From: Flectonema sp. DT1601
Lineage: Eukaryota > Euglenozoa > Diplonemea > Diplonemida > Diplonemidae
Reading direction: 5' to 3'
Length of the DNA: 64,000 nucleotides
Assembly: GCA_964019425.1 (NCBI GenBank)
Contig: OZ025841.1
Coordinates: forward strand, 434,001 to 498,000
The notes beneath the pieces are model-generated. The model did not search any database. It was not told where the DNA came from and saw only the letters and a program-made list of their open reading frames with translations. The position numbers and the translations under genes are program-made. Shown piece after piece: positions 1-13,300 of this stretch. The first letter of the stretch is position 1; the number at the start of each line of letters is the position of its first letter.

Positions 1-3000
1 AAAAAAAACAAAAAAAAAAAAAAAGCGTTTCTTTAATTTCAACAAAATAGATAACCGTTTTTTTTTTTTTTTTTTCCCATCCCTAAAGTTGCTGTACTAG
101 GGAGTAGCGCTGTCTTATTGCCAGTCTCGACAGTATAACCGTAAGATATTGCACACAAGGGGGAAGGAAAAAAAAATTGTTGTTTCTTCTTAAAGGGTAA
201 AGTGAACGAAACCTCACCGTCAAAAACAGCATCTTTTTCCCTTTCTTTTCTCTCCCGTCCGCAAACGTTATTGACTACTAGTACTTAGAGAGAAAGAAAA
301 AAGAAAAACTCGGACACACTCTTGAATGCAACAGAACAACAAAAATATTAGAAATTCGTGGGGGGGTATGGAGGCATACAGTGGAACCGGACTTTTTTAG
401 GGGTAAAAAAAAGGTAAGGCACGCTTTGCTGATTGAAAAATCGCTGCCCCTGAGTACTTACGTTTCTACTAAACTAAAAAGGGAGAAATTATTAATGACT
501 ATAACGCTACAACACAAAAAGTATCTGCGGGGTAAAGTTGACATCACCAACCTGGTTGGTTTGCTACGCCTGGGGACAGCGTAACAATCAATAGCTAGGA
601 AAAATGAAGCGAAAGCTCATCACTACAACAACATCAGGAGGGATACACCTCCCCGCCTTTCATACACAACCAACTACTTGACTATTCCAACAAATTACCG
701 TGTTAGAATCACTTTCTTTTTCTAAACAAAGTGCATTCGGGTAAAAGTAAAACAAGGATCCTCCTTGAGTTCTACCCGTCGATTATAACTTTTCACAAGT
801 CAAATCAATCGTACCTCTCAAGTAGATCATTACAGTTTAACAAAACGCTACACACGCCAACTACAACAATTAACATTACAGCACCATTTTTGGAGAGAGA
901 AAACCAATAGGACGAAAGAAACGGTTTTTCTTTTTTTCTTTTAAGTGAGGAACTAATATACTTTGCTCGGAACGACGGGGGGGGCTATTCAGAAAAGTTC
1001 ACAGTGACTGAGGCACGCAGTCCAATCGCAAAAAGTACACAAAGATGACCGTGTTTGAAACAGTTGCTACATTTTCTCAAAAACACTGTACACAAAAGCT
1101 GCGAACAAAAAAAGCAGCAAGAAAAAAAAAGAAAAAAAAAAATAACAAATAAATAAAAAAGAATCAGATTTTGGAGCGCGGGAGACTCTTACCGTGGTAG
1201 CAGACTATGCTTGCTGTATCACAAAAATAATCATTTTCCTTTTTTTTTTTTTTTTTTTTTTTTTTGTGGTTCATAATAGAAAGGGGATTGGGATGAAAAG
1301 AACAAAAAAAAAAAAGACTAATTTTAAAAAAACAGGTTTCACAGCAAAAAAAAAAAAAAAAATAATCAACATGTTGTGCAGGCATGTTAACTTTTTTTTT
1401 TTTCAAAAAAAAAAAAAAAAAAAGGAACTAATAACTGGGCAAGCACATCGGTTGTAACCTTCAACAACAATTTGAAAAAAAAAAAAAAAAAAAAAAAAAA
1501 CGGTACAGCGACGATAGCATTGATAGGTACTTGCAAATTATCACAACCCGGGTTTTATTGTTTTTACATCTTTCAACTCTATCTGCGTTTCTTCATGCAA
1601 CGCAGTTTGCATCGAGTATTTCAAGCGAAAATAAATAGTCGTGAACTCTGGGGGTGAAAAGATAAGGGACAGAATGGGCACTTTAAAGAAGATATGATAA
1701 GGGACAGATGATTAGTGAGGGGCAGATGATTATCTTTTTTTAATTATCATTTTTTAATTTGGATATGTTTTCTTTTTTTTTTTTTTTTTTCTCTCGATGT
1801 TCATTTTGAAAAAAAAAAAAAAAAAAAATTACGCACAAAATGCGAACTAAGCTTGGCCAAGTGGCCTCGGACTTGACAAAACTGACTTTCGCAGCCAGCC
1901 CACAGAATTTTATGTGATATGAAAATTACAATGGAAGGAAAAGTCTCGATGGGTACGAAGATCTTTTCAAAAGTAGAAGACGAGGAGATTATATTGATCA
2001 AGAAGACAAGAAAAAGAAATAACACCAATTTTCTTTTTTTTTTTTTTTTCTATTAGCCTGTACCACTTCCCTCCTACATCACTCGTTATAAGAAAGCACA
2101 GGCACGAAAGGCTACAAGTGAGAATGGAAGGAAAACAAAAAAGTCACCCAATTGGTTCATTACTTAAATTGGCACAATTTTTTTTTTTTCAAACTTTTTT
2201 TTTTTTTTTTCAAATTTTTCCTTTTTTTTTCCCTGTTTTCGTTCAGTTGCAAAAGTGGCTACACCTTTGCAGAGAATTCTCAATCAACCGAATTGGAACC
2301 TGATACGAAAGAAAAAAAAAAAGAACCAAAAAAAAGAAAATAGAGAGGCAACGCACGACTTTCTTATACCCTGATTCATTTATTATTAATATTCAGCTAC
2401 TTCGAATAGCGTAATCATAACTAGAAGGGGGATTTGGTAGTAAGAAGCACTATGTGATAGATGAGCGTAAAACGTTGGCAAACGCCGCCAACGATCGATC
2501 TTCGTGAAATTTTTTTACGGCAGCGGTTTTTTTTTTTTTTTTTTTTTCCAAAATTCATTGATATTAACACAAGTCTGTTTTTTTTTTTTTTTTTTTTTTT
2601 TTTTCTTAGTTATTCATTATTTTTTCGCAAAAGAGAGAGGGCAAAAAAAAAAAAAAAAAAAAGGTGGGAACAGCTGTATTTTTCACCACAACTAGTAGTA
2701 TGTTTCCAGATTATTCCTTTCTGTTTTGTATGATGCGACTTTTACTTTTTGACATTTTTTTCCGTGTCAAGAATACTTGTCACCTACAACAACGAGAAAT
2801 CTAGTAAAAGAATAATAGTTTTTTTACACAATAAGAAAAAAAACCTCGATTAAAATCATCACAAGAAAAAGGGTGATGCCGATGATAAAAATAAGGTTAG
2901 TAAAAAAAAAAAAATTCTACAGTGATAGAAAGAATATTAGAAGTTTTTCAAAAGTTGCATTTACCAAAACGCGGTAAGACAAGCAGTGATCCTGATAGAG

Positions 3001-3496
3001 GATAATCAATACTGCCTGTCGTACTCTGTTTTTGAATGCAATATGAAGCGTCTAACAATCGCATGATGAATTCCCATTTAAAAGCAATAATCAACTTATT
3101 TTATTTTATTTTATTTTTTTTTTTGGAATATTTGTGACCGCACATACTATTAAGAGTTTTGAGACAATCACGCAAAAAAAAAAAAAAAAAAGGGATACTT
3201 CCCAAAAAAAAAAAAACTACGTCGTGTTTATTGAGAGTGCTTTACAGTTTGGGGTGATAGTTTTTTGACAATGTGGAAAACAGTAATAAACTTTACAATA
3301 CTTAAAATAAGTAATAAAGAAAGAAACTACAGAAAACATTTTTTTTTTTGCCTTGCAGGAAACAAGTAAAATACGTACGTCGTCCCTTCATTGCATTAAA
3401 ATTCAAAAAAAAAAAAAAAACCAAAACGACAAGTACATCATGAAGCTAAAATAAATCGCAAAAATAAAGAACCGTTCAAACACCGTGATGGTTTGC

Positions 3497-3610
3497 TTGT
3501 GTCGCGAAACCGTGAAACCGACTTAAAACTGATAAAAAGCTAAAGGAGGTTTACGTGTGCTGCCTCAACATTCTTCTTTTCTTTTAGCTCTTACAATACT
3601 TGTTTAAATC
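3497..3610. repeat. Dispersed repeat R1, copy a
   Basis: A segment of about 110 bp that recurs near 45.98 kb and 60.2 kb. The shared core runs from GAAACCGTG through GGAGGTTTACGTGTGCTGCC and a T-rich stretch to TTACAATACTTGTTTAAA. Copies differ by small indels and substitutions. Two short helices are possible (CACG with CGTG, AAACC with GGTTT), so a structured RNA or a short interspersed element is conceivable. Class unknown. Confidence 0.65.
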
Positions 3611-4630
3611 CACACGCACAACTACTAAATAAGCAAAAAAAAGCAATGTAAAAAAAAAAAAAAAGAAAGACAAGTGTTAGTATAATGTACAAATAATTAT
3701 TGCCATCTTACACAGGCTTATGCCAGTGAGGTTATAAGATGATGCCAAGCTTCAACAGCGCTATTCCCACTCTACCCACCACTGCTATCGTAATGTGGAT
3801 ATTTCTTTACTCGAAAATAGCTGCTTTTTTTTTTTTTTTTTTTTTTTTTCTCTCTACCTCCCGACGGTGGGGGAATCTCGCAATAACAAAGAAACAGTTG
3901 CTCACAAAACTACTAAAACGGAAAGGATGAATCAAAAAAAAAAAAAAAAAAAGTTTTTGGAGAAATGTCTAAACAATCCATCTCTCACAGACCTTCACCA
4001 ATTTTTTTTTTTCATTTCGACTTCCTCTCGATTTCATCCTATCCAGGGCATAGTTCACTAGTAATCAGAGGGGGTAGCGAAAGCAAATTCAGATAAAAAA
4101 CCAAGCAGGGGAAATCACTAAAGTTCTTGTACAGAAATTAGTCTGATAGAAAATCCCTATACGATAACATTGTTAAACAGCATGCGTCTACTGCAACACG
4201 AAAAATGAAACGTAAAAATAAATCACATTTCAGTAATATAAGTAATTGCTGGCTATGGATGAATTAAAATGACATTTTTTTCTGGAAGAAGAAGAGGAAA
4301 AAATAAAATAAAATAAAAATAAGGTGAGAGAAAAAAAAATAACAGCAGCGACCATATCCGACGACAATTTTGGGCGACGAAGTTCGTTGGGTCGAGAATC
4401 GCTTGCAAATCCAAGATCCTTTTTTTTTTTTTTTTTTTAAAAAGGGGTAAAAAACCAGAGCACAATGAAACGGTTCTAAAAGAGGAAGCGAGGGGGAGAA
4501 AATAAATCAAGTTTTGCCTAAAAATACAAAAAAAGAAATTACTAATTTCTTTTTTAACGGCATATGATGTGCATCGCAGAGCGTGGCAGATTAAATCATA
4601 GGTTATGGGATCTGCCCAGTGGAGATTGTC

Positions 4631-4670
<40 letters not shown>

Positions 4671-6928
4671 CCACAAGGATTTTAGGAAAAGAGAAAACAT
4701 AAAAATATTTCTCATGACAAGAACTCGCAGACTCCTTCCGATAGGAAACAACGTGAAGGCGTTACTAGAAAAAGAAAACGACGTTATTATTCCAAACAAT
4801 TTTTTTTTTTTTTTGTTTCCTTCTTTTTTTCACTAACAGGATTCCGCACTTATTTTCGTGGGAGAGAAAAGAACAAAAAAAAACACAGCAAAAATAAACT
4901 GAAAAAAGTAAACAAACAAAAAAAACCTGACTTAACCGAATAATTATAAGTAAATAAAAGGCTTAGTTTTAGCTAGTGCGCAAAGTAGTTTTCATTATTA
5001 TTATTATTTTTTTTTTTTTCTTTCTTATCGTCTAATGTCCTTAGTCGTTAGATAAATTATTATCTCACCGAATTAAAACTTTCTTTTTATGGTTTTTCAT
5101 TTCTTTTTTTTTTTTTCTCTTTTTTTCCCACAGTTTCTTTCACAAATTCATTTAAAAAATGTGCCAAACGTCAAGTAAGAACAGGGTGAATTGTTATTGT
5201 CAAGCTCTCTTCTCTTTATTCTTTTTTTCTTGTAATTTCTTGTGCTTTTCTTCTTATTCGGTTACTAAACTCATATCCACTCCCTCCCTCACCTTTTTTT
5301 TTTTTTGTTTTTTTCTTTCTTTTTTTTTTTTTCTTCCTCCTTTTCTTTTTCCTTTCACTTAGTAAAGTATTTTCCAATTGTAAAAAAAGAAAGTCAGCGA
5401 AGGGAAAGAAAAGAAGGAGATGGATAAAATAAAGGAGACAACTGTTTTTTTTTTTTTCTTCTTTCTTCATTCAGCTGTAACCGGTTATATTTTGTCACGT
5501 TTTTGGCAGGGGTCGGAGTTTGCCGCCTGTACCAAAAAAAAAAAACACACCCATATAACCCAGCTACTTAAGAGAATAAAATCTCAGAACTTTTTCAATC
5601 ACAAATAAAATAAAATAAAATAACAGCGAGTGATTGATACCTTCAATGTAAAGAAAGGGTAATGGCCCAAAATACACCACCTTGGTGGCCCAAAATAAAA
5701 AAAACAAATACATCGTCCTCATTCATTTACCACAACTGACCTGGCCAGCGTGACAAATAAAGTTCTTCGGCTAATTTTTTTCCCTGAGATGCATGATAAA
5801 ACTACTTAGAACTGTGACCTTTATATTTGGTTAGGTAGTAGGTAAGGATAAACCACATTCCGCAGACAAAAAAAAAAAAAAAACAATCATTATGCTATAT
5901 AACCCAGTTGAAGGTTACACGTATTCTTTTTTTTTTTTTTTTTGCTACTCCATTTAAGGGTTAAACCCATAACAAAGGAAAGAATGAAAGAAAGTGAGAC
6001 AGAGGAAAGGAGGAAAAAAAAAATTTCCTTTTTTTTTTTCAAAAGGACAATTACTTCGAGGCTCGTGTATTGAAGGGGAAAGGAAGACTAAAGAAAAACA
6101 AAAAAAAAAGAACAAGGACCGCTATCTATGCAAACACAGAAGCCAATTCACATCATAAATAAAACAACCAAAATAAATGATACATTTTCACAAATCGATT
6201 TGGCATTCATACGTTTTTTTTTTTTTTTTTGAACATTGCAAGACACATTTTTATCAAACGTGAAAATGACATAGGTCCTTCTACAATCAGTAAAGAAAAC
6301 TGGATTTGAAATTTTTTTTTTTTTTTTTTTGCCAGGGTGAATTGTGTGAGAAGCAAGGACAAAGGTAGGCTACAACACCCGTGTCTACTTTTTCTTTTTT
6401 ATTCCCTCCTGTCGAAGGATACAAAAGTGGAAGACTACAAACCAAGATTGAAAGGGAAAAAGAAAAAAAAAATAATAAGACAAAAGATTTCTCTCCCCTG
6501 TAACAGCATCAAAGGATAGCTTTTCTTCACGTGGAACTGTTTCCACCATTACACTAACGTAAATGACTGCAAGCAAAAGTTCAGGGAGAACTCAGTCACA
6601 CCCAAAGCTGCCGCATAACAAGACAGTCGCTATTTTGGTGTTTTCATTTTTTTTTTTTTTAAATAATAAACCAATTTGGTGTCAGGGAGAATCATGTCAC
6701 GCCCCAGTTGCAAACATAACTCTGTCCAGAGTTGCATTTATGTCAACCACCTAAAAGCAACACAAGAAAATTCAAAGCTAAGCACAAAGCACTCCATAAC
6801 GTTAAAAGGAGTTTGTGAAACACAACTACATAACAAATACAAGAAACAACAACAACAAAAAAAAAAAAAAAAAAAAGATAAACGACGAACAGATAGCCTG
6901 GAACTACTGCAGCAGAATCCAGTGAGTT

Positions 6929-6964
<36 letters not shown>

Positions 6965-7207
6965 CCCCGTTTTATTTGTTCCTTTCCTGTGAAAATCCAA
7001 AAAAAAAAAGGAAGAAAAAAAAACTGACGGTGCTAATAGACCCCTCTTGCAATATATATCTATAAAGAGGTTTTTTACAGATTATATTGATATTGCTATT
7101 ATGCACCAAAGAAAGTAGACAGCTGATATTGAACTTACTAAAAGAGCAATACCAATCACCATTTTCAACACAAAAAAAAGAGAGGGGGTGTGGTTAATAA
7201 TAATGTG

Positions 7208-7240
<33 letters not shown>

Positions 7241-8160
7241 GAAATAAAAAACTTTGAGAGGAAGGCCTTCCATACGCACAATTTAGAAACACATGCGATT
7301 TTTTTTTTCTTTTTTTTTTTTTTTTTTATTTCTTTACAGAAGAAATCTCGAAGGCACTTAAACAAAATAATTAAAAAAAACAACATCAAACATCAAACAA
7401 AAGTTCTGCCTCACTCCTAGTGCTGTTTGTATCGAGTAGAATCCAAGGCAGCAAACCATTCCTTTTCTTTTTTTTTTTTTTTCCTCTCTACAATCACGGC
7501 TTATTCAGTAATAAGAACAATTCACCATATAAGACAACAAAAGGTACGAAATCCTACAAGGAAAACGGCTAAAGCCATATTGTCAACTTTTTTTTTCTTC
7601 TACTGAATAACAGATATATTGATCCCTTAAAAAGAAATAGAGTAACAAGGCAGGAACAGATTTAGAAAAATGTGGAAAAAAAAAAAAAAAAAAGAAGCTC
7701 TTTGACGTAAATTCAAATCAGATTTGTCAAATAAAACCCTGTTTTCATTAATTTCCCAGTCGTAGTGATGTACAGATCGACTACAAAAATAAACTGAGCT
7801 TGCAAATACAGAATACATGCAGTTGAATTTGAAAAATGTGTGAAAACCCACAAGCAGAATACGTGGTGGCATTTGGCCTAACACTGTGCTTGTGAAAAAT
7901 CAGAAGGAGAGAGGAAAAAAAAAAATATACAGATCACCAGGATTGTCCCGTAAGAAAACTTAACGAAATTAACAAACGACAATACTGTTTTCATCTCAAA
8001 GAAATGAGATTCACGGGCTTCACTTGCAAGTGCATTGGAAGGTACAGAACTTTTTTTTTTTTTTTTTTTCTCTCTATAAAAAAAAAAGAGGCGGTTACAG
8101 ACAAAGCCTCGATTAACCTAAGAGAGGTCGCGCTGGCTTCCAAAAAAACAGACGTAAGCA

Positions 8161-8188
8161 ACAATAATAATAATAATAATAATAATTT
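8161..8188. repeat. AAT/ATA microsatellite
   Basis: A run of about nine AAT-type units followed by a T tract; simple-sequence repeat. Confidence 0.9.
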
Positions 8189-8256
8189 TTTTTTTTTTTT
8201 GAAAGTGTGGGTAATTAAAAAACATAAAACCACTCAAAAAAAAAGAAAATTCGGTT

Positions 8257-8324
8257 AACTGTTTGATTTTTGTACGTAAAATACAAATGTATTGTATCAT
8301 AAACAACATAACAATAATTTAACA
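8257..8324. repeat. Dispersed repeat R4, copy a
   Basis: A 68-bp stretch that is nearly identical to 61278-61345, with a few substitutions. It includes the core ATTGTATCATAAACAACATA. It lies in gene-free DNA at both places. No coding potential and no terminal repeats were seen. Confidence 0.75.
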
Positions 8325-8473
8325 TTAGTTTTAGATACAGTAGGACTAAAGGGAGAGGAGGGGAAATTAATCAATACACAAAGCCTCTGACCGTAATTGT
8401 CTCTTTCTATTATTCATTTTCTTTTTCTTTTCATGCCGAAGAAATTATCTTAAAGATCGGAACCTACTCAAGG

Positions 8474-8565
8474 GGGTGAAACTTTGACAATGTAAAAACA
8501 GTAACAACTTTAGGGTATTAAAAACAAAATTAATATCAAAGTACTTGACTGAAAAATATTTGTAG
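8474..8565. repeat. Dispersed repeat R5, copy a (diverged)
   Basis: Resembles 60983-61047: both contain AATTAATATCAAAG followed by an ACTT/GACTGAA stretch, and both begin with a GAAACTT.GACA motif. A weaker match begins near 3250. The copies are diverged with indels, so the limits are approximate. Confidence 0.45.
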
Positions 8566-8821
8566 ACACTCAAGGGTTTTTTTTTTTTTTTACCCCCTCT
8601 GTACAATGTAACGCAATTATTTTACTGTGTGAAAACATCATGTAAAAATCGTAAAAAAAGCGGAAACTGGTAGTAGTCTAGTCACACACCACTCTCAAGA
8701 AGGTTACAGGTCATCCCATTGTTATTGTTTTTGTCTTTGCATTACTTTGCTTGAGTACCTTCCCGAAACATACTGTTTCTTTTTTTTTTTTTTTTTTTTT
8801 TAAAAGAGTGGAGGGGATCCA

Positions 8822-8863
<42 letters not shown>

Positions 8864-9758
8864 TGAGCAGCAGAAAACCAGTTTAACAATAAAATTGATT
8901 TCCTCATGTTGCCACACGTAGCATTACCACTGACATAAAGATGAACACAAGCCGCATGATATTAGAGAGAAGGGGGGAAAAAAAGGGGAAGGGAATGGGG
9001 TGGCTACCAAGCTAATTTATCACTACTTGGGAATAAAACTGAAAAGACTATGTGTGTTTGTGTGTGCGGCAACAAAAATCCACACAAAAAAAAAAAAGAA
9101 AGAAAAAATAGCTAATAATCGCTGGATAGTAGTTTTGAGTCAATGCTCTGGACTCAAAGCCGTACTAAACACGGGCACTTTTTTGTGTGGGTAGGGGGGG
9201 ACATGGGTGAGGGAGGTAGACGATATTATTATTTACCGGATTCTTGTCTAAATACCTACTTATTCTATCATGTCCACAGTGTGTGCATCGGAATTGCATC
9301 AAAAAACTATATAGAGCGGCGTGTAATTCATAAGATCCATTTTCGATTCTCTTTCTTTTTTTACGTTTACCACAATCCAAGTTGGATTTTTTTTTTTTTT
9401 TTCTTTATTTATTGTTGGGGGGAAATAAAAAAAGAATACCAAGATACTAAACAAAATAACGGACAAGAATTAAAGTGGATGAGAGAGGAGGGAACGACCT
9501 ACCACAACTTGTGTTTTTAACGTGGACAGTTCTTCTAGCGTGCCTTTAAATAGTATTTTTTGTTCTTTTTTTTCTTTTTCTTTTTTTTTCTTTTTTTTTT
9601 TTTGGTTATAAAATTGCGGAAAATGGGTAAGAGATGTTCAACCTTTTCTTTTTTTTTTTGATGGTTTTTCATTTTTCTTTTTAATTTTTCTGTTTCGTTG
9701 AAGTTTTTCAGCCTCCGCACCAGATATATTCACTCATCGTGACCATAAACATTCATAC

Positions 9759-9789
<31 letters not shown>

Positions 9790-9980
9790 GCTGAGGATGG
9801 GAAGGGGAAGTTTTTTTAAGTGACACGTGTCACAAAGGAAATATACCATAACGAATAGTCTTAACAAAAAGGTTACAAATAAATATGTGAGTGAGTGTGT
9901 GCCGGGGAGTTTTAGTGCCCCCCGAGATGTTTTTTTTTTTTTTTTTTTTTTTGAATCCCACTGTTTTTTTTTTTTTTTTT

Positions 9981-10021
9981 TCTCACTCTCACTCTCTCTC
10001 ACACACTCTCTCTCTCACTCT
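9981..10021. repeat. CT/CA-rich simple repeat
   Basis: CTCACTCTCACTCTCTCTCA-type low-complexity tract directly after two long T runs, in the 3' flank of the adenylyl cyclase gene. Confidence 0.85.
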
Positions 10022-10386
10022 TAACAAGAGTAAACCGACAAGACAACGGCAGTTGAATTTATGCGGTACTATGAAAAAAAGTGAATAACATCATCATTGA
10101 AGCATCAAACACTCAATCAGAATAGAAAATACTAATGTGTGTGGGCGGCGAATGGTTCACCTTGTGTTTATTTGACAGGTTTTTTTTTTTTTTTTTTTTC
10201 TTTCTTTGCTGATCAAACCTCGATAAACATTCCATGGGTCCACAGCCACCCACCATCAGGGTATCTAACCCCTCACACTATCTGCAGTGTATTTGACTGT
10301 TGAGCACCTCACTGTCTATAAGTCCGAAAGTACCACCAACAATCATAGCAGGGACATATTCACCAAAGATAATTCTTTAATAAGTA

Positions 10387-13300
10387 CTAGTCTCCAGCAT
10401 GCTGCATTTTTTCAGATGTACCCGCTTTCAAGTACATATCACGAACTGTACTCAAAGACCTTCCTTTTCGGGAAAATTCCGGTAAATATTTTAACATAAA
10501 ATGACTTGCTCTTGCAGCAAAATATGTCAAGTGTAACAAATTAGATTCCGAGATGCAAGATTCGAGAAGGACCTGAGCCGTGCTGCGATTTCTTGAGACG
10601 CTGTATTCATAAATACCTTTCCATAAATTGTACAGAGGAAGTGCGCAAGTAACACGTTCCCCACATATTTTAAGTGACGAAAGCGTTTTATTGATTTGCT
10701 GAAGAGAGTTTTTCGAAAAGCTGCTGCCACCGTCTCCCCGCTGAGCTTCCAAAACAGAAGGATGCAACTGAACTTCAAGGAGACAAAATAACGTTTGAAC
10801 AGTAATGATTGATGCCGCAGTTTTGTCTAAAAATTTACATTTGTCAGCCGCAACTTCAGCATCTCTGATAGCCTGTGGAAGGTTACCACGCTTCAAAGCA
10901 ACTAATGCAGAGACTGCATAGAGTAGAGAATTTAACCTTTTATCGTCAAATATATGGTCTGAATCTTTACTGTCACGGAATTGAACTACGCGATGTATTT
11001 TTGACGCAGCTTGTTGGAAGCCTCCAGATCCACCACAAAGCGCGGCATCTACGAATGCTGACAGTGTTAAGGCATAAGCTTCAGATCTGGGATCTTGAGA
11101 ATTATGAGCCATTCTCGCACATGACAACAGTCGTTTATTACCGTCTTCCGGTCTACCTGAAATGGCTCTGTAACAACCTGCTGATAAGTGAACTAGTTGG
11201 AGGGTAGCTAAATCTAAATCGTCTCTGCTTGGATCTTTTAACTGCGATTCCATAGTTCTTGATAAACCAGCATTTAAAAATAATAACGTACTGAGTCTCT
11301 GAATTACTAACTTATCACTTGGAGTTGTTTCCTTTGCATGCTGAATCATACTAAGAATCGTTTGCTGCGACATATAAGACGTAACTTGTGAAACCATACT
11401 CAGGATGTGTAATGATCCTCGTTTACCTCGGAGGCCGAGAGACTTGTCAGCGACGTCGAGAGTCTTTGCTATCTTAAAACCAATAAGAGCATAATATGAC
11501 ATTAGAGTCTGATCTTTATTATGATAAGCAATCATTGTTAACACATGAATGGCTAGTACTCGATCACGGGCTTTACTTGTTTCTTCAGGTGTCATCTTTG
11601 AGAGATCTGACGCTGCGATTGGACGTGAGACGCTTGCGACAGTTCGATGCCATTTAACTTTAACAGATAGCGGAACTCCACAACCAGTGTCTGCTGACAA
11701 CGGAATAGGTAGTTTAGTTTCGTTTAAAACTTGAAGAGCACACTGCTTAGCCATTGCTAAGTTACCCATTTGATAGTGAGTTTGAGACAGTGTTGCATTC
11801 CAATGTAGCTTAACATCCGGAGGTACCTGATGTGACATTTCACTCTCTGATAAGTTATTGCTAATTGACAACGCGTGCTCAATGTATTTGCTTGCTTCTA
11901 ACGCCCTTCCTCTAGCAAGAGACGCATCAGCAGCCTTACCTAAATAGTGAAGCGAACGGTGATTTGCATTTGCGCCTGAAAAATGACGGATAAGAGCGGT
12001 GAGGTCACTACTGCTTCCGAATTGAGCATCACTTTCTAATTCATTAGCGACAATCAAGTGAAATTCACGTCTTTCTCTGGTTAAAAGCATCTCATATAAG
12101 ACATCAGCCATAATATGTAACTTGAACATGTATAAAACTTGACCAGGATTTCCATCACTGCTGTCGTCATTGCCAACACTGGCGTCTTTATTTGTTGGAG
12201 AATTCCTGGCAATCTTTCTGGCACGTGCTCGTCTATTGTAGCGTTCGTTATCGATGAGTTGGACAAATCCAAGGCTTTCAAGCTGACTAAAGACTGCTGC
12301 GACAGAAGTGAAATCTTCACCCAACGTCCGACTCAGTAAATCAATTGTAAACGAAGATCCAATGACAGATGCTACTTTTAGATAATGTTGTTGAACAGGT
12401 TGAAGACGATCAACACGACCTGTGATAATACCTTCAATGCCGTCAGGGATGTCGAGTTTGTTGACGTCTACACCGGGAGCGAATTTCGCGATTCTTCCTT
12501 CTTCGCTAATCAATAGTGGAGAATCAACTTGGTCAAGAAGAGATACGAGAATCTGTTCACCAATACCTGGATTACCTCCACACTTCTTACGTAAAACTCT
12601 AACAACTTGTTCATCAACTTGAGAATGAAGAATCTTTCTAAATAATGCAGCAGTTGCCGCAAGATCAATCGATCCTAAAGTTATTCTTTTTGTTGATGTT
12701 CCTCTATCAAATCCATCCCAAACCCCTTCATCAATAGTTGACAGTCTTGCTGTTCTGCCATCATTCATTATGTTAAGAGACTCTTGTTCTGGAGTTGCTT
12801 TACTCTTTGTGATCAACTCTTCAGGTCTGTGAGCTACAAGTGTACCAACACAAGGATGATTTCTTGTAACGTGTGTTATTATAGTCATGCTTTCCTTATC
12901 AATAAAGTGACTGTCATCAATACAAAGTAGTACAGGAGTATCTTGGTATGCCCTTCTGTAAAACCCAAGAACAATATCTTGAGCTGCGTCGAGTCGATTA
13001 CCATCGGACAGTTCTTTCGTAGTATTCGTTTCTTTTAAATTAAGAGCGGGTATAATCATGTTTAGTAAGGGACGAAGCTCTATGTCAGCTTCATCGATAT
13101 CGGCAGCAAGCCATAATAGTGGTTTTTGAGCAAAACAAGTCATTAAATTACTTATACAAGCATAAGGAGTATAATTTTCAAGAGGTTGACCTTGTGCTGT
13201 GAAAACTTTAACCCCACGAATCGATGCGTCGCTTGCTATTTTGTGAAGGAGGATCGATTTTCCAATTGCAGCTTCTCCGACGACCTCCAAAGTCCTACTA

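Larger units (their letters stand above)
1..10386. other. Gene-free, homopolymer-dense region
   Basis: I see no reading frame here that looks like a protein: all open frames are short and owe much of their length to poly-Phe or poly-Lys from T and A runs. The DNA is an alternation of A or T tracts, often 10-30 long, with ordinary AT-rich spacers. Dispersed repeats shared with the 45-kb and 60-kb regions are present (near 3.5 kb, 8.3 kb and 8.5 kb), as are an ATA/AAT microsatellite near 8.16-8.19 kb and a CT/CA-rich tract at about 9.98-10.02 kb. No telomere repeat, rRNA or tRNA was recognised. It lies beyond the 3' end of the minus-strand gene run. Confidence 0.7.

Noticed and set aside
6676-7065. 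129-residue plus-strand frame in the gene-free left part
   Set aside because: Poly-Gln/Lys and poly-Phe stretches from homopolymers; composition otherwise random. The same holds for all other frames in 1-10 kb.
10527-12320. Small frames inside the cyclase gene on both strands
   Set aside because: They are shadows of a 1605-residue frame with clear domain structure.
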